Shown here piece by piece: positions 17,782 through 26,344 of a DNA stretch of 35,960 bases. The stretch is from NCBI GenBank assembly GCA_022600195.1, contig JAHZKX010000069.1, positions 1-35,960 of the forward strand. The letters run 5' to 3'. Within the stretch, counting starts at the first letter, position 1. Every line of letters starts with the position of its first letter. The translations under genes and the position numbers were made by a program. Source of the DNA: Planctomycetota bacterium. GTDB taxonomy: Bacteria > Planctomycetota > Planctomycetia > Planctomycetales > Planctomycetaceae. The notes under the pieces are model-generated. The model was not told the DNA's origin, did not search any database, and was given only the letters and a program-made list of their open reading frames with translations.

Positions 17782-19338
17782 TTAACCACGACGCCACAAG
17801 CTGCCTTCCGGACGATCTTCGACTGTAATCTGGCAAGCCGCCAATCCTTCACGAATTTTATCTGCGATGTCCCAGTTTTTACTCTCACGGGCCTCTTTGC
17901 GGATTTCCAAGACCAGTTCCATTAACTGATTGGCTAGCCCATCATCCGCTTCCTGGTCTTTTTTACAAGGCTTGCGAAAAACACCCAACAGGTTTGATAA
18001 CTCTTTCAGCAGGCAGGCTCCCGTTTTTAATGCTTCAACTAACGCCTGATCCTCTTTTCCCTCACCATCCAGATTATGGGAATGAATTAACGCATTGAGT
18101 GTTGACCGCAGTTCAAACAGATTTCCGATTGCTCCACCGGTATTAAAATCATCGTCCATCGCTTCCAGAAATCGTTGTTGCAATTCGGAAAGCTGCTGGA
18201 AGTATTCAGAAGGAGTGCCTTCCAGCGAAACAGATTGATCTCGATCTTCAGAAGAGGGAAGATCATAAAAACTGATTCCAGTAATGCGTTCGAAGGTTTC
18301 AAAGAAGCGATAGAAACCTTCAATACCTTTAGCTGCTTCCTGGATGTTTTCATCACTAAACGCGATTGGGCTACGGTAGTGTGTGGAAAGTAGAAACAAA
18401 CGTACGATTTCTGCCGGGTGAATGGCGAATAGTTCCTTGACCGAGGCAGCACCTTTAGATCCGGCAAGCTTATTTGCTTCCTGTGCCTCCTGATCTGCTA
18501 CGACATCGCCGTGGCGGTCATGTTGCCCTCCTACTTTCCCGGGTGCGTCACTGGCCTGCATTAAGCCGTTATGCACCCAGTAGCGGACATATTTTTTCCC
18601 CGTACAGCATTCAGACTGAGCGCGTTCATTTTCATGGTGAGGGAACATCAAATCTAAGCCGCCGCCATGAATATCGAACGAATCACCGAGAAGTTTGCGG
18701 CTCATCGTAGAACATTCAATATGCCAGCCAGGACGGCCAGGGCCCCAGGGACTGTCCCAGGCCGGTTCGCCCGGACGTGACTTTTTCCAGAGTGCGAAAT
18801 CCGCGGGGTTTTTCTTTTTATCATTAGCTTCCACACGAGTACCCGCAATCATCTCTTCAATTTTGCGTCCGCTCAGGCAGCCATAATTTTTGTCTGCTTC
18901 TGCAGAGAAGTAGACATCTCCCTCGAGAGGATATGCATGCCCATTTTCGATCAGGGCTTGAATCATGTTCTGCATTTCCTCAATGTAATCGGTGGCTTTG
19001 GGAAATTCGGTGATCGTATCAACGCCCATGATTTCCAGATTATCAAAGTAATCTTGAGTCATCTCTGCAGCTAACTTTTCAACCGTAGTATTCAGCTCGG
19101 CTGCTCTATGAATGAGCTTGTCATCAATGTCTGTAATATTGTTGACAAATTTCACCTCGTACCCGTTATATTTCAGGTAACGTGCTATCGTGTCGATGAT
19201 TACAGGACCCACCATATGACCGATGTGGGCATGCTTGTAAACTGTGGGACCACATAAATAGATCCCCACTTTTCCCGGTTTAATTGTTTGGAAATCTTCT
19301 TTTTTTCGACTTAGAGTATTGTAAATTCTTAGTGTCAT
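17782..19338 (-). CDS. cysS: Cysteinyl-tRNA synthetase with a degenerate KMSKS loop
   Basis: A 518-residue class I synthetase that charges tRNA-Cys. The HIGH motif is intact (HAHIGH, 36-41), and all four zinc ligands sit as in the E. coli enzyme: C29, C209, H234, E238. HGGGLDLMFPHHENE and LFLLSTHYRSPI are canonical. Between residues 262 and 300, where KMSKSLGN is expected, there is a longer segment containing DRHGDVVADQEAQEANKLAGSKGA. The nearest match, KLAGSKG at 290-296, has Gly in place of the second Lys of KMSKS. The rest is complete and in a housekeeping cluster, so the enzyme is presumably functional. ispF lies 70 bases upstream on the same strand. Confidence 0.96.
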   Translation of the reverse strand: MTLRIYNTLSRKKEDFQTIKPGKVGIYLCGPTVYKHAHIGHMVGPVIIDTIARYLKYNGYEVKFVNNITDIDDKLIHRAAELNTTVEKLAAEMTQDYFDNLEIMGVDTITEFPKATDYIEEMQNMIQALIENGHAYPLEGDVYFSAEADKNYGCLSGRKIEEMIAGTRVEANDKKKNPADFALWKKSRPGEPAWDSPWGPGRPGWHIECSTMSRKLLGDSFDIHGGGLDLMFPHHENERAQSECCTGKKYVRYWVHNGLMQASDAPGKVGGQHDRHGDVVADQEAQEANKLAGSKGAASVKELFAIHPAEIVRLFLLSTHYRSPIAFSDENIQEAAKGIEGFYRFFETFERITGISFYDLPSSEDRDQSVSLEGTPSEYFQQLSELQQRFLEAMDDDFNTGGAIGNLFELRSTLNALIHSHNLDGEGKEDQALVEALKTGACLLKELSNLLGVFRKPCKKDQEADDGLANQLMELVLEIRKEARESKNWDIADKIREGLAACQITVEDRPEGSLWRRG

Positions 19339-19408
19339 TGTCTCAGATACCTGAATTACTTTCTGTTATCAGTTAAGAATAGACTCGCTAAATTTCGCAG
19401 TATTTATT

Positions 19409-19933
19409 TTATGTTGAACGAGACAACATTTGTGTCAATAAAACAACGGCATCAGCCATCATGGCTTCCTGCCTGCCCACAGGGCCGACACGTTCTCCCG
19501 TTTTGGCTTTGATGTTGACTTGTTGCTCTTTCAGATCGAGGATGCTGGCTACTGATTTTCGAATTAATGGTTTGTAGTTGGCTAGTTTAGGACGTTCGGC
19601 CGAAATTGTGCAATCCAGGTTTACAATTTGCCAACCAGACTTCTGAACTTCCTGATAAGCGGCTTCCAGTAAAATTCGTGAATCGGCATCTTTCCAGCGA
19701 TCTTCCGTATTGGGAAACATCTCGCCAATATCACCCAGACCTGCTGCTCCCAATAAAGCATCAGTAATCGCGTGTAGTAAAACATCCGCATCACTGTGTC
19801 CAACAAGTCCCATCTCAAATTCTATAGGGATCCCTCCCAGAACCAGACGGTAACCGGCTTCGAGCCGATGACAGTCCTGCCCGGATCCGATTCGTAAGCC
19901 AGATACATTTTCGGATGTGGGAGTTGCTGACAT
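19409..19933 (-). CDS. ispF: 2-C-methyl-D-erythritol 2,4-cyclodiphosphate synthase IspF
   Basis: A 174-residue enzyme of the MEP isoprenoid pathway, forming the cyclic diphosphate with loss of CMP. Metal ligands match the E. coli spacing exactly: D20 and H22 in GSGQDCH, H54 in DADVLLHA. GHSDADVLLHAITDALLGAA and GDIGEMFP are signatures of the family. The frame is open to 20050, but family members are about 157-170 residues, so the ATG at 19933 is chosen. It is first in the ispF-cysS-ruvC-ruvA run; the isoprenoid product is linked by pathway to the quinone genes at 27-30 kb, though not by position. Confidence 0.96.
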   Translation of the reverse strand: MSATPTSENVSGLRIGSGQDCHRLEAGYRLVLGGIPIEFEMGLVGHSDADVLLHAITDALLGAAGLGDIGEMFPNTEDRWKDADSRILLEAAYQEVQKSGWQIVNLDCTISAERPKLANYKPLIRKSVASILDLKEQQVNIKAKTGERVGPVGRQEAMMADAVVLLTQMLSRST

Positions 19934-20252
19934 GAATCTTGATCGCAGGTTTAATGATATGATGATCCAAGAAGAATTACTGTTCCTTTGGATATGATTG
20001 TTTGAGTCTCTTATCAAAGCACGCAGATCATAGCTGGACAGGGAAGACATGGCAATATGAGCCAGGGTTCGGAAGTGATTCTGTCATCAGGAGTAGCGAG
20101 AATTTGACTGGAATTCCGTCAGAACTAGAACGAAAAGAGGACAGCCATTTCCAAATTGACATAAATCTTGATACCAGTTAGACTCCGTGCCCCTTCTCAT
20201 CTCCGAAGAGAGTTCATATCTCCATAGTTTCTACTTTCATCTCAAATCATTC

Positions 20253-21137
20253 ATGAAGTTAACTCCCTACAGATCATGGTTTCTGGTTGTGGCACTGGCA
20301 TTTCTGGTTGTCAAAATCACTGGCTGCGCGCTGATGGAAGAAGGAGCTGTTTTAGGATTAGGGAGATATGTAGAAAAGAGAACCACCAAAAAGCTACCGT
20401 CCATTCCGGTCTCTCAGAATGCCATGCAGGTAGAAATTGTCTTTATCGAACGACCGATTACCGATCCGCTTCTCGGTTCGACACTGTGGAACGAGATCGA
20501 TGAAGTTGGTGCGATTGAACTAATGGATCAGGAAAACCTGAAACAGAACGGGTTCCGAGTCGGGCATGTCAGTTCTGTTCCCCCGATGGCTTTACAAACG
20601 TTGCTTGGTCTGAAGTCACACCTGGGCGGGGTCGAGAAAAAGGATGAGTCACTCCTGCTTTCCGGAAGACGATTAATGTTGAGATCAGGAGTGCCTACCG
20701 ATATTCAAACCAGCGGTTTTTATGACAAATGTAGCCTTCAGTTATTTAACGATGATGAAGAAGGGCAGTTGGAAATCAAAGAATTTGAGCAGGCCCGCTG
20801 TGTGATGCGAGTCAAAGCGCATAAAGTTCAGGATGGCTGGGCGCGTCTGGAGTTTACACCTGAAGTACATTATGGGGCACAGCAGTTGCGACGCACGCCA
20901 ACTAATATTGGCTGGCAACTTGAGAACCGCCAAAATACGACTCCGCTGTATAAACAAAAATTCGAGGTCACACTGAACGTGGGAGAAATGACTGTCATAA
21001 CAGCGACGGACGATCTCACGCCCAAATCGGCCGGCCATCTCTTCTTCCGTGGCGAAGGACGGAAGTCCAACATTCAAAAACTCCTGGTGGTGCGTTTGTC
21101 GAATATGTCCAAGATGGAAGCCGTACGTACAAAATAA
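20253..21137 (+). CDS. Probable lipoprotein of unknown function (294 aa)
   Basis: A 294-residue protein with an N-terminal hydrophobic segment ending in the lipobox-like ITGC (Cys about residue 24), which suggests lipid anchoring after export. The frame is open from 20187, but starting at ATG 20253 gives a normal signal peptide. The rest is mixed alpha/beta. The last 110 residues (ARLEFTPEVHYG, NVGEMTVITATDD, AGHLFF) have short beta strands that recall the secretin/N-domain style of envelope proteins, but no family is recognised. It faces away from ispF and ends 25 bases before a strong terminator. Function unknown. Confidence 0.82.
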   Translation: MKLTPYRSWFLVVALAFLVVKITGCALMEEGAVLGLGRYVEKRTTKKLPSIPVSQNAMQVEIVFIERPITDPLLGSTLWNEIDEVGAIELMDQENLKQNGFRVGHVSSVPPMALQTLLGLKSHLGGVEKKDESLLLSGRRLMLRSGVPTDIQTSGFYDKCSLQLFNDDEEGQLEIKEFEQARCVMRVKAHKVQDGWARLEFTPEVHYGAQQLRRTPTNIGWQLENRQNTTPLYKQKFEVTLNVGEMTVITATDDLTPKSAGHLFFRGEGRKSNIQKLLVVRLSNMSKMEAVRTK

Positions 21138-21162
21138 AAAAAAATAGTGGCTGGGTCGTAAG

Positions 21163-21200
21163 AAAAGCGGGCTGTTCCAGTAAAAGAACAGCCCGCTTTT
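21163..21200. terminator. Bidirectional rho-independent terminator
   Basis: A perfect 15-bp inverted repeat: AAAAGCGGGCTGTTC (21163-21177) and GAACAGCCCGCTTTT (21186-21200), with an 8-base loop. The GC-rich stem is flanked by A-run and T-run on opposite sides, so it can end transcription from both directions. It lies between two convergent genes, the lipoprotein ending at 21137 and fba ending at 21226. Confidence 0.93.
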
Positions 21201-21225
21201 TTAGTTTCAAAGATCAGTGACAGAG

Positions 21226-22257
21226 TTATACTTTGCCAAAAATCGTTTTCCCGGTGGAGTAGAGATCATCACAAGCTTCGCTCATGCGATTGACAACTCC
21301 CATTTCACCGGCTTTGAGATAGCTGCGTGGATCATAGACTTTTTTCACGCCCACTTCTCCATCAATTTTTAAGACGCCATCGTAGTTTTTCATCATATGG
21401 TCAACGACCGGTCGTGTGAAAGCATACTGTGTATCTGTGTCGATATTCATTTTCACCACACCGTATTCCAGTGTTTCACGTAGCTGGTCTTCGGGAGTAC
21501 CAGAACCGCCGTGGAATACCAGATCAAATGCTGCATCCTTGCCATATTTGGCGATGACAGCTTCCTGACCTTCTTTCAGGATTTCTGGTCGGAGTTTGAC
21601 TGCGCCCGGTTTGTAACTGCCATGCACGTTTCCAAAAGTAGCTGCAAACATATAGCGACCCAGACCGTTCAGCGCTTCGTAGACTGCAACCATGTCTTCT
21701 GGAGATGTATAAAGTTTTTCAGCAGGTTGGTCAGAGTTATCGACTCCATCTTCTTCACCACCTACTACACCTGCTTCTACTTCCAGAATAATTTCGTTTG
21801 CAGCACATAACTTCAGAAGCTCAACAGACAATTCAAGATTTTCTTTTAAAGGCAACTCCGAAGCATCCAGCATATGAGACTGGAACAGGTTAGGCAGACC
21901 TGCTTCACGACGTCGAGCTGTTTCTGCAATCAGTGGTTTCAGAAACCCATCTACTTTACCTGGCTGGCAATGGTCGGTATGGAGAGCAATGAGAATATCA
22001 TAGCGTTCCGCCAATCGATGGGTTGCTTCAGCCAAAATAATCGAACCCAGAACGGCATCCTTCTGATCCAGGCCAGAGGCAAACTGCCCACCACCTGTGG
22101 AAACCTGAATGATTCCGTCCGATTTCTTATCTGCAAATGCTTTGAGGGCACCATTGATGGTTGTCAATGAGGTCACATTCATTGCGGGATAAGCATAATT
22201 TCCATCTTGAGCGGCATCCAGCATCGCTGCGTATTGAGCTGGGGTTGCAATTGGCAT
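21226..22257 (-). CDS. fba: Fructose-bisphosphate aldolase, class II
   Basis: A 343-residue zinc aldolase interconverting fructose 1,6-bisphosphate with glyceraldehyde 3-phosphate and dihydroxyacetone phosphate. Zinc and catalytic residues are visible: HTDHC at 93-97, EVEAGVVGGEEDGVDN near 155-170, GNVHGSYKPG with a second zinc His, and FHGGSG near 248-253. Length suits the FbaA-type branch. AGGAAA lies directly before the ATG. It stands alone on the minus strand with 377 bases upstream for its promoter, and ends at the bidirectional terminator. Confidence 0.96.
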   Translation of the reverse strand: MPIATPAQYAAMLDAAQDGNYAYPAMNVTSLTTINGALKAFADKKSDGIIQVSTGGGQFASGLDQKDAVLGSIILAEATHRLAERYDILIALHTDHCQPGKVDGFLKPLIAETARRREAGLPNLFQSHMLDASELPLKENLELSVELLKLCAANEIILEVEAGVVGGEEDGVDNSDQPAEKLYTSPEDMVAVYEALNGLGRYMFAATFGNVHGSYKPGAVKLRPEILKEGQEAVIAKYGKDAAFDLVFHGGSGTPEDQLRETLEYGVVKMNIDTDTQYAFTRPVVDHMMKNYDGVLKIDGEVGVKKVYDPRSYLKAGEMGVVNRMSEACDDLYSTGKTIFGKV

Positions 22258-22634
22258 TGGTTTTTCCTGTTCAATTCTAAATGGTTAAAAAATAGGTTGT
22301 TCTGAATACTTGAAGGTCAATTTGACGAAAGTCGTTCGACCTGACCACGGCTGAATCTCGGATGAATGAGAATGGTTATCTTCATCACACAAATGGACAG
22401 CATGGAACCGGAAATGGATTTCAGAGAGAACGGTTTTTAGATTCCGGCCATTCAAGAACTTTTCAACAGGGTACTCGGATTTCGATACCGCTTTTTACCC
22501 TGTTTCTATACAGTTAATTATCAAATTTGACTCTGTCATACAAGTGTAGCGCGCGTCCACATCTATGAATGTTTGATGTAGTGGGAATAACAAAACCACC
22601 CGAGAGCCCTGTTTTTAAAGTGTAACAGAGTCAG
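22258..22634. other. Intergenic region upstream of fba
   Basis: No ORF is supported. It holds the fba promoter and the 3' end of the 970-residue protein gene. A perfect 9-bp inverted repeat lies at 22465-22504. No confident -35/-10 pair or known operator was recognised. Confidence 0.5.
22465..22504. repeat. 9-bp inverted repeat with 22-base spacer
   Basis: AACAGGGTA (22465-22473) is mirrored by TACCCTGTT (22496-22504). It lies about 210 bases upstream of the fba start. It could be a two-site operator or an mRNA 3' hairpin for the minus-strand gene ending at 22635; there is a short A/T run inside but no clean terminator tail. Confidence 0.4.
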
Positions 22635-25547
22635 TTAAGGCAACTTTTTCAGCAAATTGAGACCAGATGAATCGCCGGCAGATTTCGGGGTAGTAAGTGT
22701 TTCTACTCCGTTGGTCTGCTCATAAAGTTTCGGCTCAGGTGTATAGGCGATAACTCGTAAATCGTCAAACAGGATCGAGCCCAGACCATTGAGTGACATC
22801 GTGAGAATTAAATTCTCGCTTCGGGGAACTTCTCGGATGAGATCAATTTTTTGCCATTCGCTCATTGCACTCCAATGTAACGCTCCCCCCGGCCCCATAA
22901 TGCTGTCCTGTAAAGTGGCTCCCTGCTGATTACCCCTGATAGAAGTAGAGACTTTGACCCAACCGGTAATGTGGACGATTTGATCACTGCGAACAGCCAG
23001 CGGAGGAGTTGTCACGATCACCAAAGGACCTTTGATATGAGCTGGTACTTGATTTCGTTTCAGAGGAGCAGCGAATAACCGCAGGCTGAAGTTACCAGAC
23101 TTTTTGTCTCCGGGGAATAATTCAGCGATAGCTTCTGTTCCATCGATGGCATTGGGATCATGTTCCCACCCCTCGGCTTTCATCGTATCAATGTCTTCAA
23201 AGTCACCAGATCGCAGAAGGTTAGGTTGAATGTTTTTTGCACTGCGTCCTATTTGTTCAATCATTCTCCAATGATCAGGCAAGGTGCTATAGGATATGGC
23301 ATAAGGGCTTTCGATCGCCGAAGTGAGATTTCGTGTGGCTTCACTCCATTGACTTCGCTGCAGAATACGCAGCATCTGCATGGAATCGCGGGCGTGTATA
23401 CGCGATGCATGATAATCTTGATTTGTCAGTGCTGTCTCTGCCTGTTGTGCCAAGTGCTGAGCCCGATTCAGAATTGCCGGCCCATCCATTTGTGCGATTT
23501 GGCTGACTCCCAAATTGAGCAACTCTTCATTCGTTTTTTGACAGCGTTCCAGTTTGGCGCGACATAATTGCACGCTGGTTTCAGCCGAACGCTTGCTGAT
23601 ACTGGTAACCTTTTTTCGCAGGCTATTAATCAATCCCTGATCCGAAGTCATGATGATGATGGATGTCATATCAAACTTGGGAATTGTGATCTGCACGCCC
23701 CCATTAACACGTTTGCGGTTCAAATTTTTAATTTTTGTCGTACTCAATTCCCAAACCGATGCAGAGACATTTCCACCGGGAATGACTATGGTGGCATCAT
23801 TGCCTGCCATCTGGTCCGGAACGAATTGAGAACCGTTTCGATACCAGACCGGTAGAATTAAGGTCCCATATTCGGAATGAATGATCGCTGCCTGCATTTC
23901 CGCGGCAGCTTCTTTTTTTCGCTGAATTTGTATGTCCCGTTCCGCCAGACGTTCATCACGCAAGAATCGCTCAGCGTCTGAATACTTAAAGTCTGCACCT
24001 AACTGTTTGATTTGAGGTGTTTCGCGTTGTTTTAAAGAAAAAGGGACATGTGAAATGACTGACCCTGTCGCCAGCCAGTGTTCGATGAGGTCTATTTCCA
24101 TATTCAGTTGACGAATTACCAACTTTCTTTCCAATGCTCCCGGAGCAGTTGTGTCATCAAGTCGGGTTGTTGTCCAGTATCCATTACCTCGAAAACCTGC
24201 GGAGAGGGTTGCATAGGTCTGCAAGCGAATTTGTTCAGGTTCAATCACAATGGGAGTTTTATTGGACGATTTTCTCCAGCGTGCATTTGCCAGAGTGGGT
24301 TCGGTCTGAATCCAGGTCCAGAGAAAACGACCAGGAGCAGTTCGAGTTTTCTCAATCAGCGTATCTCGATAATTCAGTAAACTGATATCACTATTCAGGA
24401 TACGGGGGCTCGAGCCAATCATCGAGACGTCGCGGGCGATTTGTCGCTCTTGGCCGAGGACATCTGCCATGATTGGGCGTTTGAATTGTCGGTCTGCGCT
24501 TTGGATCTGACCCACTCGGCTGCGAATTTCATCCCGTTGTTTTCCAGGAATACGGGTGCCTAAATTCCAGAAAATAATGGGTGCCGTTTTTACGTCAAAG
24601 GGTACCAGCGCAGCATCCCGTGAAGGAAGAAAGTTGCGATGCTCGTCCTGCGGACGAGGGGGAGTTGCCATCGCCCAAAGACCATGTGTACGCAGCTTCG
24701 AGAGAAATTCGTAATCATCAAACTGAGGTGCCCAGATCACATTCAAGCCTGCCTGTTTGAGCTCATCCAGGCTCTCACCATGAAAGCGTGACATTCGGGG
24801 AAACATCGGTTGCCCCTGTAATTGAATTCGATCGAGTAGAAATTCGACGATGGGTTTCGAATTTTGTTTATTGAATGCAGCCGCTGTTTCAATGATCGTC
24901 TGTCGCAGGCGAACAATGGGTGAAAGTTTCAATTCATCAAGTAAAAATTCCACCTTATCTGACGAAGAGCGGGTTACTATCAGAACCCGCTCCACATACA
25001 TATCACGCGAATCCACTTTGCGGAGTTTACTGCGTCCACGTAACAGACCCAGAGATTGATTGACCAGCGTAGTGGTTGTGACGCAGCGCAATTGCTGCCA
25101 CTTTCCTTCGTCAGTATAAGTATCCCCAATCAGATAAATGCGCGCCATCGAACCTGTTTCCGGATCGATTTGGTGAGGCAGCACAGCCTCCAGCCCAATC
25201 CGGGTACCGCGTCTGTTGGATTTAAACCAGAGTGATGCAGTCAATTCATTGATGATGCGGCTGGACGGTAATTGGTGTGAAAGTTCAATGAGCGAGCCCA
25301 GATTCCCGGTCACGATTTGTAAATGCTCACAGGCGGCCCCTTCATGCGGGACGGTGGTGTTCCGCACGTGCCATTTTTTTTTGGCCTGAGATGAATCAAT
25401 GCGAACCTGCCAGCTGACCTTGGATGTATCATCAAAATCAGCATGAAATGTCTCGGCGCGCAGCAGAGACGACCCTAATAGTCCCAGAAACAGAACTACG
25501 AAGAGAGCACTTCGTCCTTGAATTGATTCATAGATATTTCGCGGCAT
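22635..25547 (-). CDS. Large secreted protein with carbohydrate-binding-like ends, function unknown
   Basis: A 970-residue exported protein; ATG 25547 is preferred over the adjacent TTG at 25550. A signal peptide covers about residues 1-31. Residues 33-210 form a jelly-roll-like region (FHADFDDTSKVSW, ASLWFKSNRRG). A middle part of about 240 residues looks like a TIM-barrel glycosidase scaffold (ESLDELKQAGLNVIWAPQFD, APIIFWNLGTRIPG, LWTWIQTEPT), but no acidic catalytic pair can be assigned. A helical segment follows near 650-770. The last 150 residues resemble a galactose-binding or CBM-type module (RSGDFEDIDTMKAEGWEHDP, VHITGWVKVST, ILFDDLRVIAYTP). A role in polysaccharide binding or breakdown is inferred. 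Confidence 0.85.
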   Translation of the reverse strand: MPRNIYESIQGRSALFVVLFLGLLGSSLLRAETFHADFDDTSKVSWQVRIDSSQAKKKWHVRNTTVPHEGAACEHLQIVTGNLGSLIELSHQLPSSRIINELTASLWFKSNRRGTRIGLEAVLPHQIDPETGSMARIYLIGDTYTDEGKWQQLRCVTTTTLVNQSLGLLRGRSKLRKVDSRDMYVERVLIVTRSSSDKVEFLLDELKLSPIVRLRQTIIETAAAFNKQNSKPIVEFLLDRIQLQGQPMFPRMSRFHGESLDELKQAGLNVIWAPQFDDYEFLSKLRTHGLWAMATPPRPQDEHRNFLPSRDAALVPFDVKTAPIIFWNLGTRIPGKQRDEIRSRVGQIQSADRQFKRPIMADVLGQERQIARDVSMIGSSPRILNSDISLLNYRDTLIEKTRTAPGRFLWTWIQTEPTLANARWRKSSNKTPIVIEPEQIRLQTYATLSAGFRGNGYWTTTRLDDTTAPGALERKLVIRQLNMEIDLIEHWLATGSVISHVPFSLKQRETPQIKQLGADFKYSDAERFLRDERLAERDIQIQRKKEAAAEMQAAIIHSEYGTLILPVWYRNGSQFVPDQMAGNDATIVIPGGNVSASVWELSTTKIKNLNRKRVNGGVQITIPKFDMTSIIIMTSDQGLINSLRKKVTSISKRSAETSVQLCRAKLERCQKTNEELLNLGVSQIAQMDGPAILNRAQHLAQQAETALTNQDYHASRIHARDSMQMLRILQRSQWSEATRNLTSAIESPYAISYSTLPDHWRMIEQIGRSAKNIQPNLLRSGDFEDIDTMKAEGWEHDPNAIDGTEAIAELFPGDKKSGNFSLRLFAAPLKRNQVPAHIKGPLVIVTTPPLAVRSDQIVHITGWVKVSTSIRGNQQGATLQDSIMGPGGALHWSAMSEWQKIDLIREVPRSENLILTMSLNGLGSILFDDLRVIAYTPEPKLYEQTNGVETLTTPKSAGDSSGLNLLKKLP

Positions 25548-26053
25548 CAATGCCCAAACTCGGACCCATCCTGGGTTAGAAAATTATATTTAAACGTCAC
25601 AGACGAAACCGATTTTCATCACAATGTCTGTTGACGCTCAAGAAGTGATTAACAATAGCAGGCTGAATATTTTTCCCAGCTTCTATAAACCGGCCCTCGT
25701 TCAGCATTCTTTACGAAATGTTGCTCGCTGACTGGTTTTCGTTTCAGTTGATCAACAGACATGTTGCTTTTATACAACCAACCGTCGGATTGCTTAAAAA
25801 TGGCTTCAAAGTAAAGGGATTTTAGAAGAATCTTCAATCTTAGCCAATACGAAGCCTCCCATTTTTGCGAAACTGGTAAGTGCAGGCTCTGGATCAGAAT
25901 ATTACCGAAGTCCCTTATTAGTAGGTACTTATAGAAAAACGTTTATTAAATATTCATAAATGGCACAAAATCTGTTCTATTGATCTCTTAGTTTTCCATG
26001 CAGATTATGGATTTTTGCTGAGAGTACAAGCACAAGCTGAGAAATGACACGAA
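25548..26053. other. Non-coding stretch at the GC-skew switch
   Basis: No convincing gene. A 62-codon minus-strand frame (25649-25837) has only a TTG start and no family features. The stretch lies between a divergent pair and is AT-rich, with a run of T/A-rich DNA around 25930-25990 suitable for promoters. Plus-strand GC skew changes sign at or just right of this stretch. No match to a known dif consensus could be made by eye. Confidence 0.5.
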
Positions 26054-26332
26054 ATGAATACTCGACTAACCGACGAATCAGATAGTGCAAGTTTGCCACG
26101 TGAAGTGATCGATCTGGGCAAGAAAATTTCTGAACTCCCACGAGAGCAACAGTTGTTGTTGGAAGTTTCCTACTCACGCGTTGTGGAATCGGTCAAACGC
26201 CGTAGACGGATTCTGGGATTAATCCAGGAAGCGCTGGCTCAATTACGACTGGATGTGAAGTACCTCATGTTCGATCTCGATCTCACGAAAAAAGAACGCG
26301 ACGAACTGAAAGCACGCCTGGAAGAAACCTAG
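26054..26332 (+). CDS. Small coiled-coil protein of unknown function (92 aa)
   Basis: A 92-residue, highly charged, helical protein. Two helices are likely: PREVIDLGKKISELPREQQ then a long stretch with a basic patch (VKRRRRILG) running to the C-terminus in heptad-like pattern (LAQLRLDVKYLMFDLDLTKKERDELKARL is split here as QLRLDVKYLMF and LTKKERDELKARL). No membrane segment or signal. The ribosome site is weak. Its stop is 12 bases from the stop of the convergent BASS gene. The composition and codon pattern look coding, but no family is recognised. Confidence 0.7.
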   Translation: MNTRLTDESDSASLPREVIDLGKKISELPREQQLLLEVSYSRVVESVKRRRRILGLIQEALAQLRLDVKYLMFDLDLTKKERDELKARLEET

Positions 26333-26344
26333 GCTGCCGTACGC

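Noticed and set aside
17782-19338. cysS as a pseudogene because KMSKS is missing
   Set aside because: Full length, intact HIGH and zinc sites, and position in a housekeeping cluster argue for a working variant.
25649-25837. 62-codon minus-strand frame in the gap before the coiled-coil gene
   Set aside because: Only a TTG start, no ribosome site, no family features; treated as chance.
25548-26053. A dif recombination site at the skew switch
   Set aside because: Several TTATG/CATAA words occur, but none has a matching second arm at the right spacing; no site could be named.
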